Origin: Pomacea canaliculata
Taxonomy: Eukaryota; Mollusca; Gastropoda; Architaenioglossa; Ampullariidae
Reading direction: 5' to 3'
Assembly (NCBI RefSeq): GCF_003073045.1
Contig: NC_037599.1
Span: 310,001-374,000 of the forward strand
Length of the DNA: 64,000 nt
Of the stretch, positions 23,240 to 34,635 are shown one piece after another; positions within the stretch are counted from its first letter, which is position 1; every line of letters begins with the position of its first letter. Made by a program: the position numbers and the translations under genes. The notes under the pieces are model-generated. The model made no database searches, had not been told where the DNA came from, and saw only the letters and a program-made list of their open reading frames with translations.

Positions 23240-26200
23240 ATGGCAAATGTAGCGACAAGTGCTGCACAAGATTATCCATTCAGTTTCATGAAGACCATCC
23301 ACAACCTCTGGCTGGAGGGAAGCTTCTGTGATGTGCAGCTTGTGGTCGACCAGCAGGAGTTTGCAGCTCACAAGGTCGTCTTGGCTGCTGCCAGTCCCTA
23401 CTTCAAGGCCATGTTTCTGTCTGGCATGAGTGAGGGAAAGCTCAACAGCGTTACACTTCACAACATGACACCATCTGTCTTCCAGACTCTTCTGGACTTC
23501 ATGTATTCTGGTAAGACCTGTGGCTAGTCTGTGTCAGTACGTGACAAGCAGTAATAGATTGGTTTGTACTGCAGTTAAGTTAGTTGTTGCTTACTTGGAT
23601 GGCATCAAATGAAAGTAAAACCTTGATTGTCTTCTGTTCACTATATTGATAATTATAGAATAAAGTATAATTTAGAGAGTGAAATGTTGAGGTGTTTCCA
23701 TGTCATCATGTGTTTTCTTCTAAAGCAAATTATATTACCTGGTCACAGGCAAAATACAGGTGTGTGCTGATACTTGTCAGGAAGTTTTGGCAGCAGCAGA
23801 CATGCTGCAGTTGCTACCAGTTGTGGATGTGTGCCGACAGTTTCTTATTCAGCAGCTGGCCGTTGACAACTGCATTGGTGAGATTGAAAGAGCTTGTCAT
23901 TGTGCATTCATCTTTAAAAGAAAATTCTGCAACCTTTATCTTTAAAGAAAATCCCAAGAACAACGGTGTGGTATATATTGTGTATTTATTGTTTATGACA
24001 TATTATGTATTTTGTATTTATTTTGTATCTTTTGTGTATTTATTGTACAGGGATTTGCTCACTGGCAGAACTTCACCAGTTGCCCGATGTTCAGGACAAA
24101 GCCGAGCAGTTCATTGAAAACCACTTCATGGAAGTCACTCAAAGTACAGAATTTTTGCAGTTAGACTGGCAACACCTTCTTCACATTTTCCACAGCGAGC
24201 TTCTCAAAGTGGACTCTGAAATTCAAGTGCTGGAGGCAGCTCTCACCTGGCTTCAACATAATGTGCCTGTCCGTCTCCCTCAGGCAGCAGACGTACTGAA
24301 ACCTGTGCGTTTTCCTTTGATACCAACTGCTGATGTGGACAGAATGGTTGAGGGCATAGAAAATGAAAATCTGCGACAGGCTGTGGTGTATTTTGTTCGT
24401 GAATCACGTTTAGACCAGCAGTTAGGCTCAGAGCTGAGCTTATTTCATCTACGCCCCTATCTCCTTCAACCTCGCAAGTCCGCTCGCAAGTACATCTTCA
24501 TTCTTGGTGGTTATCGTCGCACGTGTGGGTACAGGTGGACAGACACACAAACTTTAGCATCAGTTGAAAAGTATGATACATTTTACCAGCACTGGCATAC
24601 TGTCTCCAGCATGAAGTATTCACGGAGCAGCCATGGAGTGGCAGTCCTCAATAGATGTGTCTACGTTGCTGGTGGTGAAAGTGACTGCATGATTTATGAC
24701 ACAGTGGAGCGCTTTGATCCTGTGTCAAACACTTGGTGCCTGGTGCGTATGAGTTATATGGTACAGGTATTTTGATCTAGTGTCAAACACTGGGTCCCTG
24801 GTGTGTGTAAATGGAGAGAGTTTTACTGATTTAGGATGAATGACATAATGTGGTAGAGTCATTTTAGTCCTATGTCAAACACTTGGTCCTTATGTGTATT
24901 AATGGAGAGGGTGTTACTGCTTGATTAAGGAGAAGGTAAAATAATTTTGGTCCTTTATCAAATATCCTGAATCAGGTGTAAGTCAAGAACATAGTAGTAG
25001 TATGGTTTAAGATATAATACAGGGATTTTGATTCCTTATCAAATACTTGAGTGTGCTCTTTGAATTATTATACTGTAGAGCAATGTTGATCTTGTGTTAA
25101 AGATCTGATACTTTTTTGTGTTCAAGTGAGTTTTAATTCATTACATACCTTGCATGTACCTGTATGTACAGGTTCAGAATATTGTTCTGCTTTGCTATAT
25201 CCTTGGATTGTGTGAACATGAGCTTTAATTCACTACATCTGTACAGGTTCAGAATATGGTACTGCCTCGCTATGGCCTGGGACTGTGTGAACATGAGGGG
25301 TATCTGTATGCCTTTGGGGGATGGGTAGGAGCAGAGATTGGCAGTTCCCTGGAAAGGTATGATCCCAAAACAAATATGTGGAGCATGGTTGGTCACATGC
25401 CTATACCTCGCTTTGCCATGGGAGTTATCCAACATCAAGGTAAAAGTCATGCTCAAAAAGATTAGTAACATGTTTTTGTGGTATCACACACATTTTCAGA
25501 CCTAAGTTTCGGTTGGATATTATCAGATTTTATTATGCCCAGTAGGGTCTACTTCTGTTTGAATTTTCACTTCATTTTTAACTTCAGCATGTAACTTAGA
25601 CTACATAATGTCTGCTGACATGTCTCTTAATAAGCATGTTTATAACATCTGTCATGCTGCGTATTATGAACTCCAGAAGATCAACTCCATTCATCATAAT
25701 CTATCAATCCTGACCACCGCAGTTCTCATTTGCTCATTTGTTCTATCAAAACTAGACTACTGTAACTCTCTTCTTGCTGGCTGTCCTCAACATCTCATTG
25801 ATAAGCTTCAGAAAGTCCAGAACTAAGCTGCTCATCTTGTTTCCTGGACTCGCAAATCTGAACGTGTCACACCACTTCTTCACTCTCTTCATTGACTACT
25901 AATTAAAGCTAAATTAGACTAATATGTATTTGCTTGTATACCGCCTTATCCTGGCCTGTGAACAGTTCAAGGTGCTTCACTTTTGACAAAAGGTGCAGAA
26001 GGTGATGTGATGTCAAAATAAGGTGACAACACAATGTTGGTATTCAGCAGACCATGTCCTCCATACCCACCACCAGTTGGTGCAACTTACCTTGTAGTGG
26101 TGTGGTGGCTTGCGTGCCTTGTTGATCCACAGAGCTATGTCGGCTGGAGCCTTGTGCTCCTGGCAGGTCTAACCAAGCCGAACAGGTCTGTCAGGGGAGA

Positions 26201-29200
26201 GGCCAGACTAAAATGTTGCACCCTGGCCCTCCAGGTTGGGGGGGTTTGCTTTGGACTAACAACCCTCTCATGTAAAAACAAAAGCTGTTACAGAAACTGC
26301 AACAATATCACAACAAGGGCCTGGTCGGGAAGATTCCTCTCTAGAAGAGCTTATGACGCATGCTGGTGAAAGCCTTAGGAGAGAGCGAGGCAAAGGACAT
26401 CAGAACCACCTGGGCCCAACTGAAGGAGGCTGCCCAAAACCGGGTCCGCTGGCGAGGCGTTCTTGCGGCCCTATGTTCCTTAGAGGAGCAACAAGGAATA
26501 AACTAAACTAACATGTCCTCTATACCACAGGCTAGATGCTCTCAACTCTATGCTATGGATTCTTTGAAGGCTTCTCCCCCAACTACTTTACAGAAATCTT
26601 GTCTGTCCACACTCCTGCCTGAAACATTCGCTCCTCATCAGACTCCCGCATTCTGTCCTCCCTCCCATAAAGACAATTGCATATGGATAACGGACGTTCT
26701 CCCTCTGTGCTGCTAAGCAGTGGAACTCTCTTCCACATTACATTTGCCACTCGGACTTCAATGATACATTCAAACGCTTTCTGAAAACATATCTGTTGAC
26801 AAAGTACTATCCCCGTTTTACTATTTTTAACTTCCTGCCAATACTGTCTGTCATGTCAACCATCATGTAATGACTCCATCTCTACACTGTTTACAGTACC
26901 TATATTCCTTTATACCTTCATCCATTGCATTACATTCTACTCTCATCATCTTTATGTTGTTCAGCAGGCCTATACATACCTCACCATCCACTGTCTGTTA
27001 CCTAATGTTCATTTATAATTACTGATCGGCGCAGAGAGTGCGACCTATCTTGTTCATGATACTGTGCGATACAAGTACACATGGTGGACCCACTGTTTGC
27101 TGATGTGTATTGTTGGCATTGAGTGTGTGTCCCTGATATGGTGTCAGTTTGAATCAAATCTCATTTGCCCTGAAAGCTTGCATATAAATCATGAGTGATG
27201 ACTGTTTTTCAGGTTTGTCATATGTTGTGGCTGCAGAATTGATATGTTTAAGATGATGACTGTATACTGCAGGTCTGGTGTTGTAGATGAGGACTGTATG
27301 CTGCAGGTCTGGTGTTGAAGATGAGGACTGTATGCTGCAGGTCTGGTGTACTTAATTGGAGGACTGAATGACATGGGATTGGAGCAGAAACTGGCTGAGA
27401 ACTTTAATCCTATCACACAGGAGTGGGTGACACTGTGTCCCATGAGCACCCGTCGGGCACATGTTGGTGCAGCAGCAATTGATGGTCACATCTACATTGT
27501 TGGTGGATGGAATGAACAGGAAGGTGCTCTCTGCACTGTTGAAAGATACTCCATAGATGAGGTAAGTAATCCCAGTGGTAATGAGCATGCCTACAATATT
27601 TCAAAGGGGAGGGCTGTTCTTCAACGAATGCACGAAATTGGGCATCAGCAGGACACCTAATCCTAGTGGATCTGATCAAGCATAACACACTCCATGGTTT
27701 GATGAACACTTCAAACATTCGAAAGATACACATACCATAGATACTTGGCATAGAATAAAGTAAATGAATTTTCACATGGCATTGTTGCGCTTCCTCACCT
27801 CACAGGCACACAAGTTATGTGGTCGTTCACTCAGGCAAAAAACAAACGATCTAATGGTGGATTAATTTCTCTATAATTGTTGATACACAGAGACAAAGTA
27901 AAATAATTTAACCACTTAGCGTAATTCTTGGGTACAGTTATTCTAATATAAACGGTCTTTCAGTCACTAGCAGCAGTCACAATTACGGACACTTCACTCT
28001 TCCATGACAATATCCATGCACAAGTAAATCTGATTGCTCCTAACACAGATAATCCAATTTGAAACTGGGATTCAGAATATCGACAAGGTACTAACTCAGT
28101 TAATAATGCAATTGCTGGCTGTTGATACACTGAAATAACAAAGCATTCCTTCTGTAAACCACGTTTGGCACAGTGTCTTGACGTTGGCTCATCACTTAAC
28201 AGTCACAGACCGCAAAGTTTTTCTCAGGTCTTCTATAAACCAGTACTTCTATAGACTCAGTACTCTCTATGGTATCTTAGCCTCCCTACTCAACTGTTGT
28301 CTCTCAGATAGGACTCGGTCAGTTATAGTGGATGGTTGCGTGTCTCCACCGGTCCACCATACACTCAGGAGTCCACCAAGGTTCTGTACTTGGTCATGAA
28401 GTACTTACTAATCTAATTCAATCTCACTCTCTGTCTGATCAATACTTTGCTGACAACACTCAGCTCTATACCAGTTGTTCTCTTTCTCAGGAACATACTG
28501 CTATCCAGAGCATCCAAGATTGTATTTCTGAGATTAGACTTTGGATGACCCATAACAAGTTAAAACAAAATGACGAAAAAAACATAAACTTTTTTTTCTT
28601 CAAAGCGGAGGGAGTGTTTACCCTTCACTGCCTGTCTTTGTTTGGGTAGGCAATGTTCCTTTTGTTACTTCAACATGTAATTTAGCTTACATAATGTCTG
28701 CTGACATGTTTCTTGATAAACATGTTTCTTACATCTGTCGTTCTGCATACTATGAGCTCAGGAAGATCATCTCCATTTCTCATACTCTGTCCATCTCAAC
28801 CACCAAAATTCTCATCTGCTCATTTATTCTGTCTAAACTATACTACTGCAACTCTCTTCTTGCTGGCTGACTCATTGATAAGCTTAAGAAAGTCCAGAAC
28901 TCAGCTGCTCATCTCATTTTCCGGACTCACAAATGTGAACATGTCACACCACTTCTTCACTCTCTTCATTGGCTACCTGTTAAAGCTAGAATAGATTATT
29001 CATCTTACACTGTTTATAGTATCACCATCCCTTCATAGCTTCATCCATTGTTTTACTTTCTCCTCTTGTACCTCATCTTTATGTTGTTCAGTGTGCCTAT
29101 ACTGTCCACTTTCGGTTATCTTTCATTTATCATTATTGGTCTGCGCAGAGAGTGCAGTCTATCTTGGTTGTGATGCTGCACATTATAAGTTCCCATCATT

Positions 29201-29739
29201 ATTATTAAACCAATTTAGGCATAGTGTCTCAGCATTGCTCTTCGTGTCTCTCAATATTACAATGAAAAAAAACAAAACAGCGTTTTGCATCCAGGTTAAA
29301 ACAAAATGTCTCCCACTCCTAAATCCAACGTTCTCACTCTGGTCACTGACAGGTTGGCACCAATGTCAAATTAAATATGGGGAAAAAAAACCCTTACATT
29401 TATGCTGGCAAGGAAAAGTAAGATACAATCATGCTCTGATTCCTTTGTTTGGGTCCACAACTAAGCCTAACCCTCTATGCTAACATCCTCATATTCATTT
29501 GATATGTTTTTCAGGACAAATGGACAGAAATACCACCAATGGCAGTGAACCGGGCAGGACCATCATGTGTGGTTGTAGGAGGGCTGCTGTATGTGTTGGG
29601 TGGTCGGTCCCATGCTGGTCAATACACTGCTCCACTGACCCTGGACTCTGTGGAATGCTACAATCCTGCCACAAGTAGTTGGTCATTCTTACCAAAACTA
29701 CAGACAGGCCGATGTGAGGCTGCAGCTTTTGTGTTTTAA
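23240..29739 (+). CDS. IPP: IPP/KLHL27-like BTB-BACK-Kelch protein (six exons)
   Basis: Exons: 23240-23510, 23749-23877, 24051-24742, 25247-25439, 27341-27561 and 29515-29739 (stop TAA). Every joint has GT-AG ends and agrees in phase, giving 576 residues, close to the usual length of IPP. The BTB domain (residues about 25-125) has FCDVQLVVDQQEFAAHKVVL and FKAMFLSGM; the BACK domain follows (LPVVDVCRQFL, SLAELHQLPDV, FIENHFMEV). Kelch repeats begin near residue 285: FILGGYRRT, VEKYDTFYQHW, YVAGGESDCMIYD, AFGGWVGAEIGSSLERYDP, LIGGLNDMG, IVGGWNEQEGALCTVERYS, and VLGGRS with LDSVECYNP. GGWVGAEIG and the TLDSVE ending point to IPP rather than other kelch-like proteins. IPP binds actin; BTB-Kelch proteins often serve as CUL3 ubiquitin-ligase adaptors. 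The ATG at 23240 is chosen because it directly precedes the conserved N-terminus and follows an acceptor-like CAG; an upstream in-frame ATG at 23084 is less likely. AATAAA at 29900 may be the polyadenylation signal. Confidence 0.92.
24769..25110 (+). repeat. Decayed tandem copies of the IPP exon 3 donor end
   Basis: The end of exon 3 (TTTGATCCTGTGTCAAACAC TTGGTGCCTG) recurs in the intron at about 24769, 24861, 24944, 25024 and 25083 with growing divergence (for example TTTGATCTAGTGTCAAACAC and TTTAGTCCTATGTCAAACAC). Copies at 24769 and 24861 also share AATGGAGAG-G-GTTACTG. Spacing is about 57-92 bases. Confidence 0.75.
25165..25239 (+). repeat. 75-bp partial duplication of IPP exon 4 start
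   Basis: The acceptor and first about 50 bases of exon 4 are duplicated immediately upstream: ACAGGTTCAGAATATTGTTC at 25168 against ACAGGTTCAGAATATGGTAC at 25243, both continuing to TGTGTGAACATGAG. The offset is 75 bases. Splicing to the upstream acceptor would read VQNIVLLCYILGLCEHEL and then a TAA. Confidence 0.85.
25560..27090 (+). mobile_element. CR1-like LINE fragment with a second LINE end nested inside
   Basis: 25600-25915 encodes a CR1-type RT C-terminal region: KHVYNICHAAYYELQKIN, LSKLDYCNSLLAGCPQHLID and VTPLLHSLH. It resumes at about 26515 with NYFTEIL and, in shifted frames, WNSLPHYICHSD, FKRFLKTYLL. Between them (about 25950-26515) is another LINE 3' end with TWAQLKEAAQNRVRWRGVLA and a tail AACAAGGAATAAACTAAACT. 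The 3' end near 26935-27075 matches 29060-29190. All are inactive fragments in IPP intron 4. Confidence 0.75.
27259..27340 (+). repeat. Tandem copies of the IPP exon 5 acceptor
   Basis: The segment GATGAGGACTGTATGCTGCA GGTCTGGTGT is present three times at a 34-base period; the AG of each copy falls at 27272, 27306 and 27340. Only the last one is followed by the conserved coding sequence (LVYLIGGLND). The first would reach a stop after five codons; the second shifts the frame. Confidence 0.85.
28165..29195 (+). mobile_element. CR1-like LINE RT fragment
   Basis: RT palm motifs are readable on the + strand: RLSTLYGI, SDRTRSVIVDGCVS, SGVHQGSVLG, and QYFADNTQLYTS, where the catalytic ADD is changed to ADN. 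Downstream, ISEIRLWMTHNKLKQND and a diverged AYYELRKI...CNSLLAG end follow. The 3' part (28650-29190) is a sister copy of 25560-27090. It is dead and lies in IPP intron 5. Confidence 0.75.
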
Positions 29740-31232
29740 CCAGTGAAGGAGCAAGGAATGGTATTTTACAGCATGCAGGTCTAGCAAATTAACTGTAGCT
29801 GGAGATATTCAACAAGGTGTCAAGCTAGCAAGTGCAAACCAGCATGTGTGCTTGTGGGTGTGCTGGGGTGTATGTATGGGTGAGAGGCAACATGCACAAA
29901 ATAAATGATTGTAAACTATATTTCAGAGGCAACATTTGTACTTGTCTGCAGCTTGATTATTTAATTGGTGAAATTAAAAAAAAAATAATTGATGAAGTGA
30001 AATACTTGACACTAGAGTTAAAATGCTGTGATTGACAAAAAGTCAAACTTTCATGTAGATCTGTGTGTGACACACAACATTTGTATTGCACTGTGTAAAT
30101 ATGGAAACCCTCAGGCAGGTAACTGTTACATGCAGAGATATTGTAACTGGCTGATGTTCTGTTTTTTAAAAGACTGCCTGTTAGCCCATAGCATCCCGTG
30201 AGCAACGATCATTTTGTTGTCATAGCAGAATTCCAAAACTTTTCTTCGCAAAAGATGGATGTTGTCTGATAGCTTGCTGTGAGCAACTATCTCCAGAACA
30301 GAATTTCAAACACCCTTTTTTTTTAAACTGTAGGACATCAACAGAATAGTTTTATTTTCATCTTAAAGAACAATCAGTGGACTTGTATTCTGTCTTGATT
30401 TTTGAAAGACAAGGGACAGATTAGTAACATTTTTAATGATTCTTTCTGGGTGATGCTAGGAGACTTAACGTTAGAAGGTAAAAAAGATTATTTAGAATTT
30501 GAGGCCCTTTATCCTTTTCATTTGTATTTTTTGTAGCCCTTTATAGCCTCATCCCATTAACTGTAGGTTCATGCTGACATTAGCAAATTTTCTTAAGCAT
30601 TCCTGTTTCTTGGTCCAGAACAAAGAGATTTGTGGATGACAGAGACAAATTATTGAACCCTAAAGACAAAATAATATGGCTTTGGAGGAGGAAGGCACTT
30701 GAGACAAAAGGTAGGGAACACCTGTATGACAGATGCTCGTGGAACAGCACCTGTTATGGTGAATGTTAGTCCGAAAACAGGTCATTCCTCCATCCTTGAC
30801 TAGGTAGCAGTTGACAGTGATCTGCCAATATTAGTCCCCGGGGAAATGTTCTATCTTTTATTTCTTTGGTATTTCTGGGATCATGCCTGTCAGACTTTAA
30901 GGTTCTTTGTATCGTTGAAGGGGGCTATTTTTTCCTCTGTCTGTCTGGTATCCCAAAATTGCTGACACAACTACACCTTATTAGACAGTCTGTACTTGCT
31001 AGCAAACTTTCTGGTATTACTGCTCCAGATACTGTCCATACTGGCTGTTGCTGCTGTCACTGTTGCCTTTCTGATGTGGCTGCTATTTTTGGAAAAGTTA
31101 CCAAGTACATGTACTTAGAGCTTGTCCACCTCCTCATTCTGTTCATGTAGATCTCTGCTTTGCAAATAAACTTTACTTTACAACTTTACTTTTGTCATCT
31201 TGTCAGTGCTGGTCTCCATTCCTTATACAATC
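29740..31232 (+). other. 3' flank of IPP-like gene
   Basis: Probable 3' untranslated region followed by intergenic sequence. AATAAA occurs at 29900 and again near 31160. No exon, RNA gene or known repeat is recognised; short ORFs look like chance. Confidence 0.45.
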
Positions 31233-31410
31233 ACACTTCTATCTGGTTCTCCTATAATATTATGTTTTCTTAAAGAAAAATCTCATTTGGTTTTCCTGTA
31301 GCATTTTGTTGTCTGAAAGAAAACTCCCATTTGGCTATCCTGTAATATTGTGTTTTACAAAAGAAAGCTCCCATTTGGTTTTCCTGTAGTATTGAGTTCT
31401 TGTACAGTAC
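31233..31410 (+). repeat. ~53-bp tandem repeat, about 3.5 copies
   Basis: Units share CATTTGGTTTTCCTGTAGCA, TTTTGTT-TC and AAAGAAAACTCC. Repeats read in the minus frame as small repeated peptides (KTQYYRIAKWEFSF), but there is no support for coding. Confidence 0.75.
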
Positions 31411-31544
31411 TTTGATGATTTGAACAAGACACTCTTCTATGTTCACATGCCTTTTTAAAGTTTGAAAAAAGCTGTGGTTTTGCTCTTGCTGGTGTTGTAA
31501 ACATTTTTCTATCAGTATGTGACAGTAAAAAAATCTGTTCAGCT

Positions 31545-31820
31545 GTAAAAAGGTAAAGGTAAAGGTCATCCCCTAACCTTTCCAGGTCATTGTGGGGTGA
31601 GGTGTTAGACCTCACTTTTCTCGAGACCAGCTTTATGTGAGGGCGGTGCCTAATCTCCTCTCCCTCACTGCCTTACCTTCCCCAACCCTTTATGGAGTCA
31701 GGTACCCATTCCTGCCAGCTTGTTCGACTGGGGAGTTTGCCGCGCTAATCAGGCATTCAACCAGCACACTCTGTTCAGACGCCAGCGCTCAAACCACTCA
31801 GCTATCTGCTTCCGTTTAAC
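31545..31820 (-). mobile_element. tRNA-derived SINE family 2, reverse copy
   Basis: Reverse complement matches the + copy at 45700-45965 along its whole length, including the AAAGGTTAGGGGATGACC 3' part, CTCACTGCCTTACCTTCCCC, and the A-box side at 31795-31815 (AAGCAGATAGCTGAGTGGTT on the minus strand). The 3' end is followed by (AAAGGT)n-like repeats at 31548-31566. Confidence 0.8.
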
Positions 31821-32727
31821 TGTGCTGTTAGCCTGTTCATTTGCCAGCAGTTTCTCTGTAGTGTTGATGTGATTTTGTATTATTTTGAGAGTCACTTTGT
31901 TTAGGTGGCTGATTAGGCTGATGGTTCCATAGTTGTGCAGTTTTTACTGTTTCCTTTCTTTGGAAGAGTGTGACTCCTGGTTGAGTCAGTTCTTTGGGCC
32001 ATTTTTTTGTGTTCTCAGATTCTTTGTACAAAACAGTTGTTTCTTACCTACCTTGAGCAGTTCTGCTGGGATGTGATTGCTTACAGTTCTCTTGACTTCT
32101 TCCATAGAACTGGTAGGTCTCATGCTTGTTTTCTGGTTCCTTTGGATGACATTCATGCCTACCTGTTTTGTACTGTATGGATGCCTACATGTTTTGTAAT
32201 TTTCGGTCCAGTTTAGCATTCAGTTTAGTACAGCAGTGAGGAGGCAGCCATTGTTGTCTTTGATGACTGAAGTCTTGTGCTGACCTGTCATGGTGAGAAT
32301 CTGCAGTAGTTGAACTCTTGCAGACCCTAAGATGCAAAAACTTTGGTGATTGCTAGTAGAACAGGTAGTCAACACCTGAATCCAGGAACAGGTAGTATGG
32401 CATGTGTAGATAGCTCCTCTCAATGCTAGAAATTAAGTGTGGTGAGTGGTCTATAGTCATTGTAATGTTTTGGTTTCCACATGAATTCTAAAACAAAGGA
32501 TTAACTGATAAAAGTGAGAAAAGTGATGAGATGTCAACAGTATTTCAAGCATCCACTCCTCTCCCACCCCAAATGCACACCGTAACCATTTGGCTTATTT
32601 TGTCAGAGCAAAGAATTTGAGATAACGTGTAGCATATCAAAATATGATTGACAATTGGCAAAGATGCTTGCAAGTAAAAGATGAAAAAATGTATATTGAC
32701 ATACCTATATTGGTAAATCAACATGCC

Positions 32728-32900
32728 TACTAGTTTAGTACTGTATGGATGCCTACCTGTTCTGTATGTTGTACTGTATGGATGCCTACCTGTTCTGTAT
32801 GTACTGTATGGATGCCTACATGTTTTGTACTGTATGTATGTCTTCATGTTTTGCACTGTATGTCTACATGTTTTGTGCTGTATGGATGCCTACATGTGGG
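32728..32900 (+). repeat. Minisatellite TACTGTATGGATGCCTAC-type
   Basis: About six units of 25-31 bases with TGTACTGTATGGATGCCTAC and TGTTYTGTA. Two similar units lie 550 bases upstream at 32155-32200, pointing to local spread. Confidence 0.8.
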
Positions 32901-34049
32901 AAGGGTTGCTTTCTCATTTTGCTGATGTTATTTATCTAAACAGATAATTATATATTGATATATAATTGTGCAGAAGTTCAGATGCATTGTATCTGCTTCA
33001 TTATGTGTATAACGCTTTGAGAAAACTTGTTCATTTTTGTGTGGGTTTTTTTTTTTGTCTGTTGTTTGACATCATATTTTTTTGACCTGTTGAGAAGAAT
33101 CTATTTACTTTGCTGTGTGCCCTTGAATGGAAAGTGGTCTTAGGAAAATGATAACTGTATAATCTGATGGCATCATTGCACAAGAGAGATTAAACTTTAC
33201 TGCAGGGTGTATTGAGCACTGTGTTTAACCTGGTGCAGCAGCTGATATAAGTTTATCAAGAGCTGCTTTCACATGAGTACTTGCAGCAGTGATTGTCCTG
33301 TGTTGTAGCTAATGAAACAGAAGGAAGGGAATGATGCCTTCTGCACACCCTGAAATTATGTGCACCTGATTTATCAGGGGTGCTGGCACATCCCAGACAG
33401 AGGCCACGTCGAAGGCTCGGACCCGCTGGTCTGTGACATGGGTTTTGTGCCCCTGAAGCCAGAGTGGGTTGGTTAATAACACTCGAAAGTCAACCAACAA
33501 TCATCCATGGCTTGGTGAGGGGACGGGTGCCGCCCAGCAGAAGTCTTTACAGAAGCAACTGGTGGAGCAGTGATTCCACGCGCTCAGCAGACCAGAAAGT
33601 GAGTCATAGGACAGATAAACTTGCAGAGTTGTGGACAGGCGGTGTCAGGCAATAAGTCCTATTGAATTGTACATCTTTCTCAAAGGTAAACGAGAGGACA
33701 GGGGTTCAGGTCAGACAATGATCCATCGGCTTGCTGCTGTCCGACTGACTAAAATGAAAATCAAAGGGAACTGGCCAGTTACGGGACAGTCCGGATTTGC
33801 CATGGGAGGTAAAAACTGGCAAAACGAGAGGATCAAGCACTATGGTGTTTTTAAAAATAACATTAATATTTAAATTAACTTTTCAACTTCCCTTTGGCAC
33901 CATGAAAGAATTAACTGGACTAAACAGCTGAACAGTCTACAAGAGTTTGGACTGTTTATTACTTGTTATCTGGTAACAACATTTTGTTCAATGTGGCATA
34001 CAGTCTCAAACGCAAATAATAGCCTAAAGAATGGACGCGGTCATATTCT

Positions 34050-34360
34050 TTCCAAAGAAATAACAAAGGAAACAGCAAACAGTGTCAGAACCGTAAACCT
34101 AATCAGCCACCCATCAAAGCTGAAAGTAATACAGAATCACATCAGCACCACCGCTGAGGAACTGCCAGCAGAAGAACAGGCTGGCTTCAGTCCCGGCATC
34201 AGTTCAGCAGATCTTTACCTGTCCCATCCTGACAGACAAGCATCGTCAGCATCTCGATCACAACTGTAGAGACTTTAAAAAGGCTTTTGACAGAGTCTGC
34301 AGCGAGGGGCTATCACGTGATGTAAAGCTTCAACATCTTGTGCAAGTCATGGAAGTGTTG
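34050..34360 (+). mobile_element. RTE-like LINE RT N-terminal fragment
   Basis: Readable as SVRTVNLISHPSKLKVIQNH, then AEEQAGFSPGIS and, after a frame change, DFKKAFDRV. These are conserved early RT blocks (the AEEQAGFR and DFKKAFD motifs). It ends abruptly where the 34363 minisatellite begins. Confidence 0.75.
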
Positions 34361-34362
34361 TA

Positions 34363-34635
34363 TTATAGTCCAAGGAGCGCTGTGTCATAGTTCAAGGAGC
34401 GCTGTGTCCTAGTTCAACGTGAGCTGTCATAGTCTAAGGAGCGCTGTGTCATAGTTTAAGGAGTGCTGTATCGTATTTCAAGGAGTGCTGTGTCGAAGTT
34501 CAATGAGCGATGTGTCATAGTCCAAGGAGTGCCGTATCCTAGTTCAAGGAGCACTGCATCCTAGTTCAAGGAGCTATGTGTAATAATTTAAGGAGTGCTG
34601 TATTCTAGTTCAAAGAGCGCTGTGTCATAGAAGGG
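34363..34635 (+). repeat. ~26-bp minisatellite, about ten copies
   Basis: Units of the type CATAGTTCAAGGAGCGCTGT with GTC follow each other from 34363 to 34635 with substitutions and a few length changes. It lies against the truncated end of a LINE RT fragment. Confidence 0.85.

Noticed and set aside
30866..31150. 94-codon ORF downstream of IPP
   Set aside because: No motif; lies in the likely 3' flank and has Cys/His-rich low-complexity composition.
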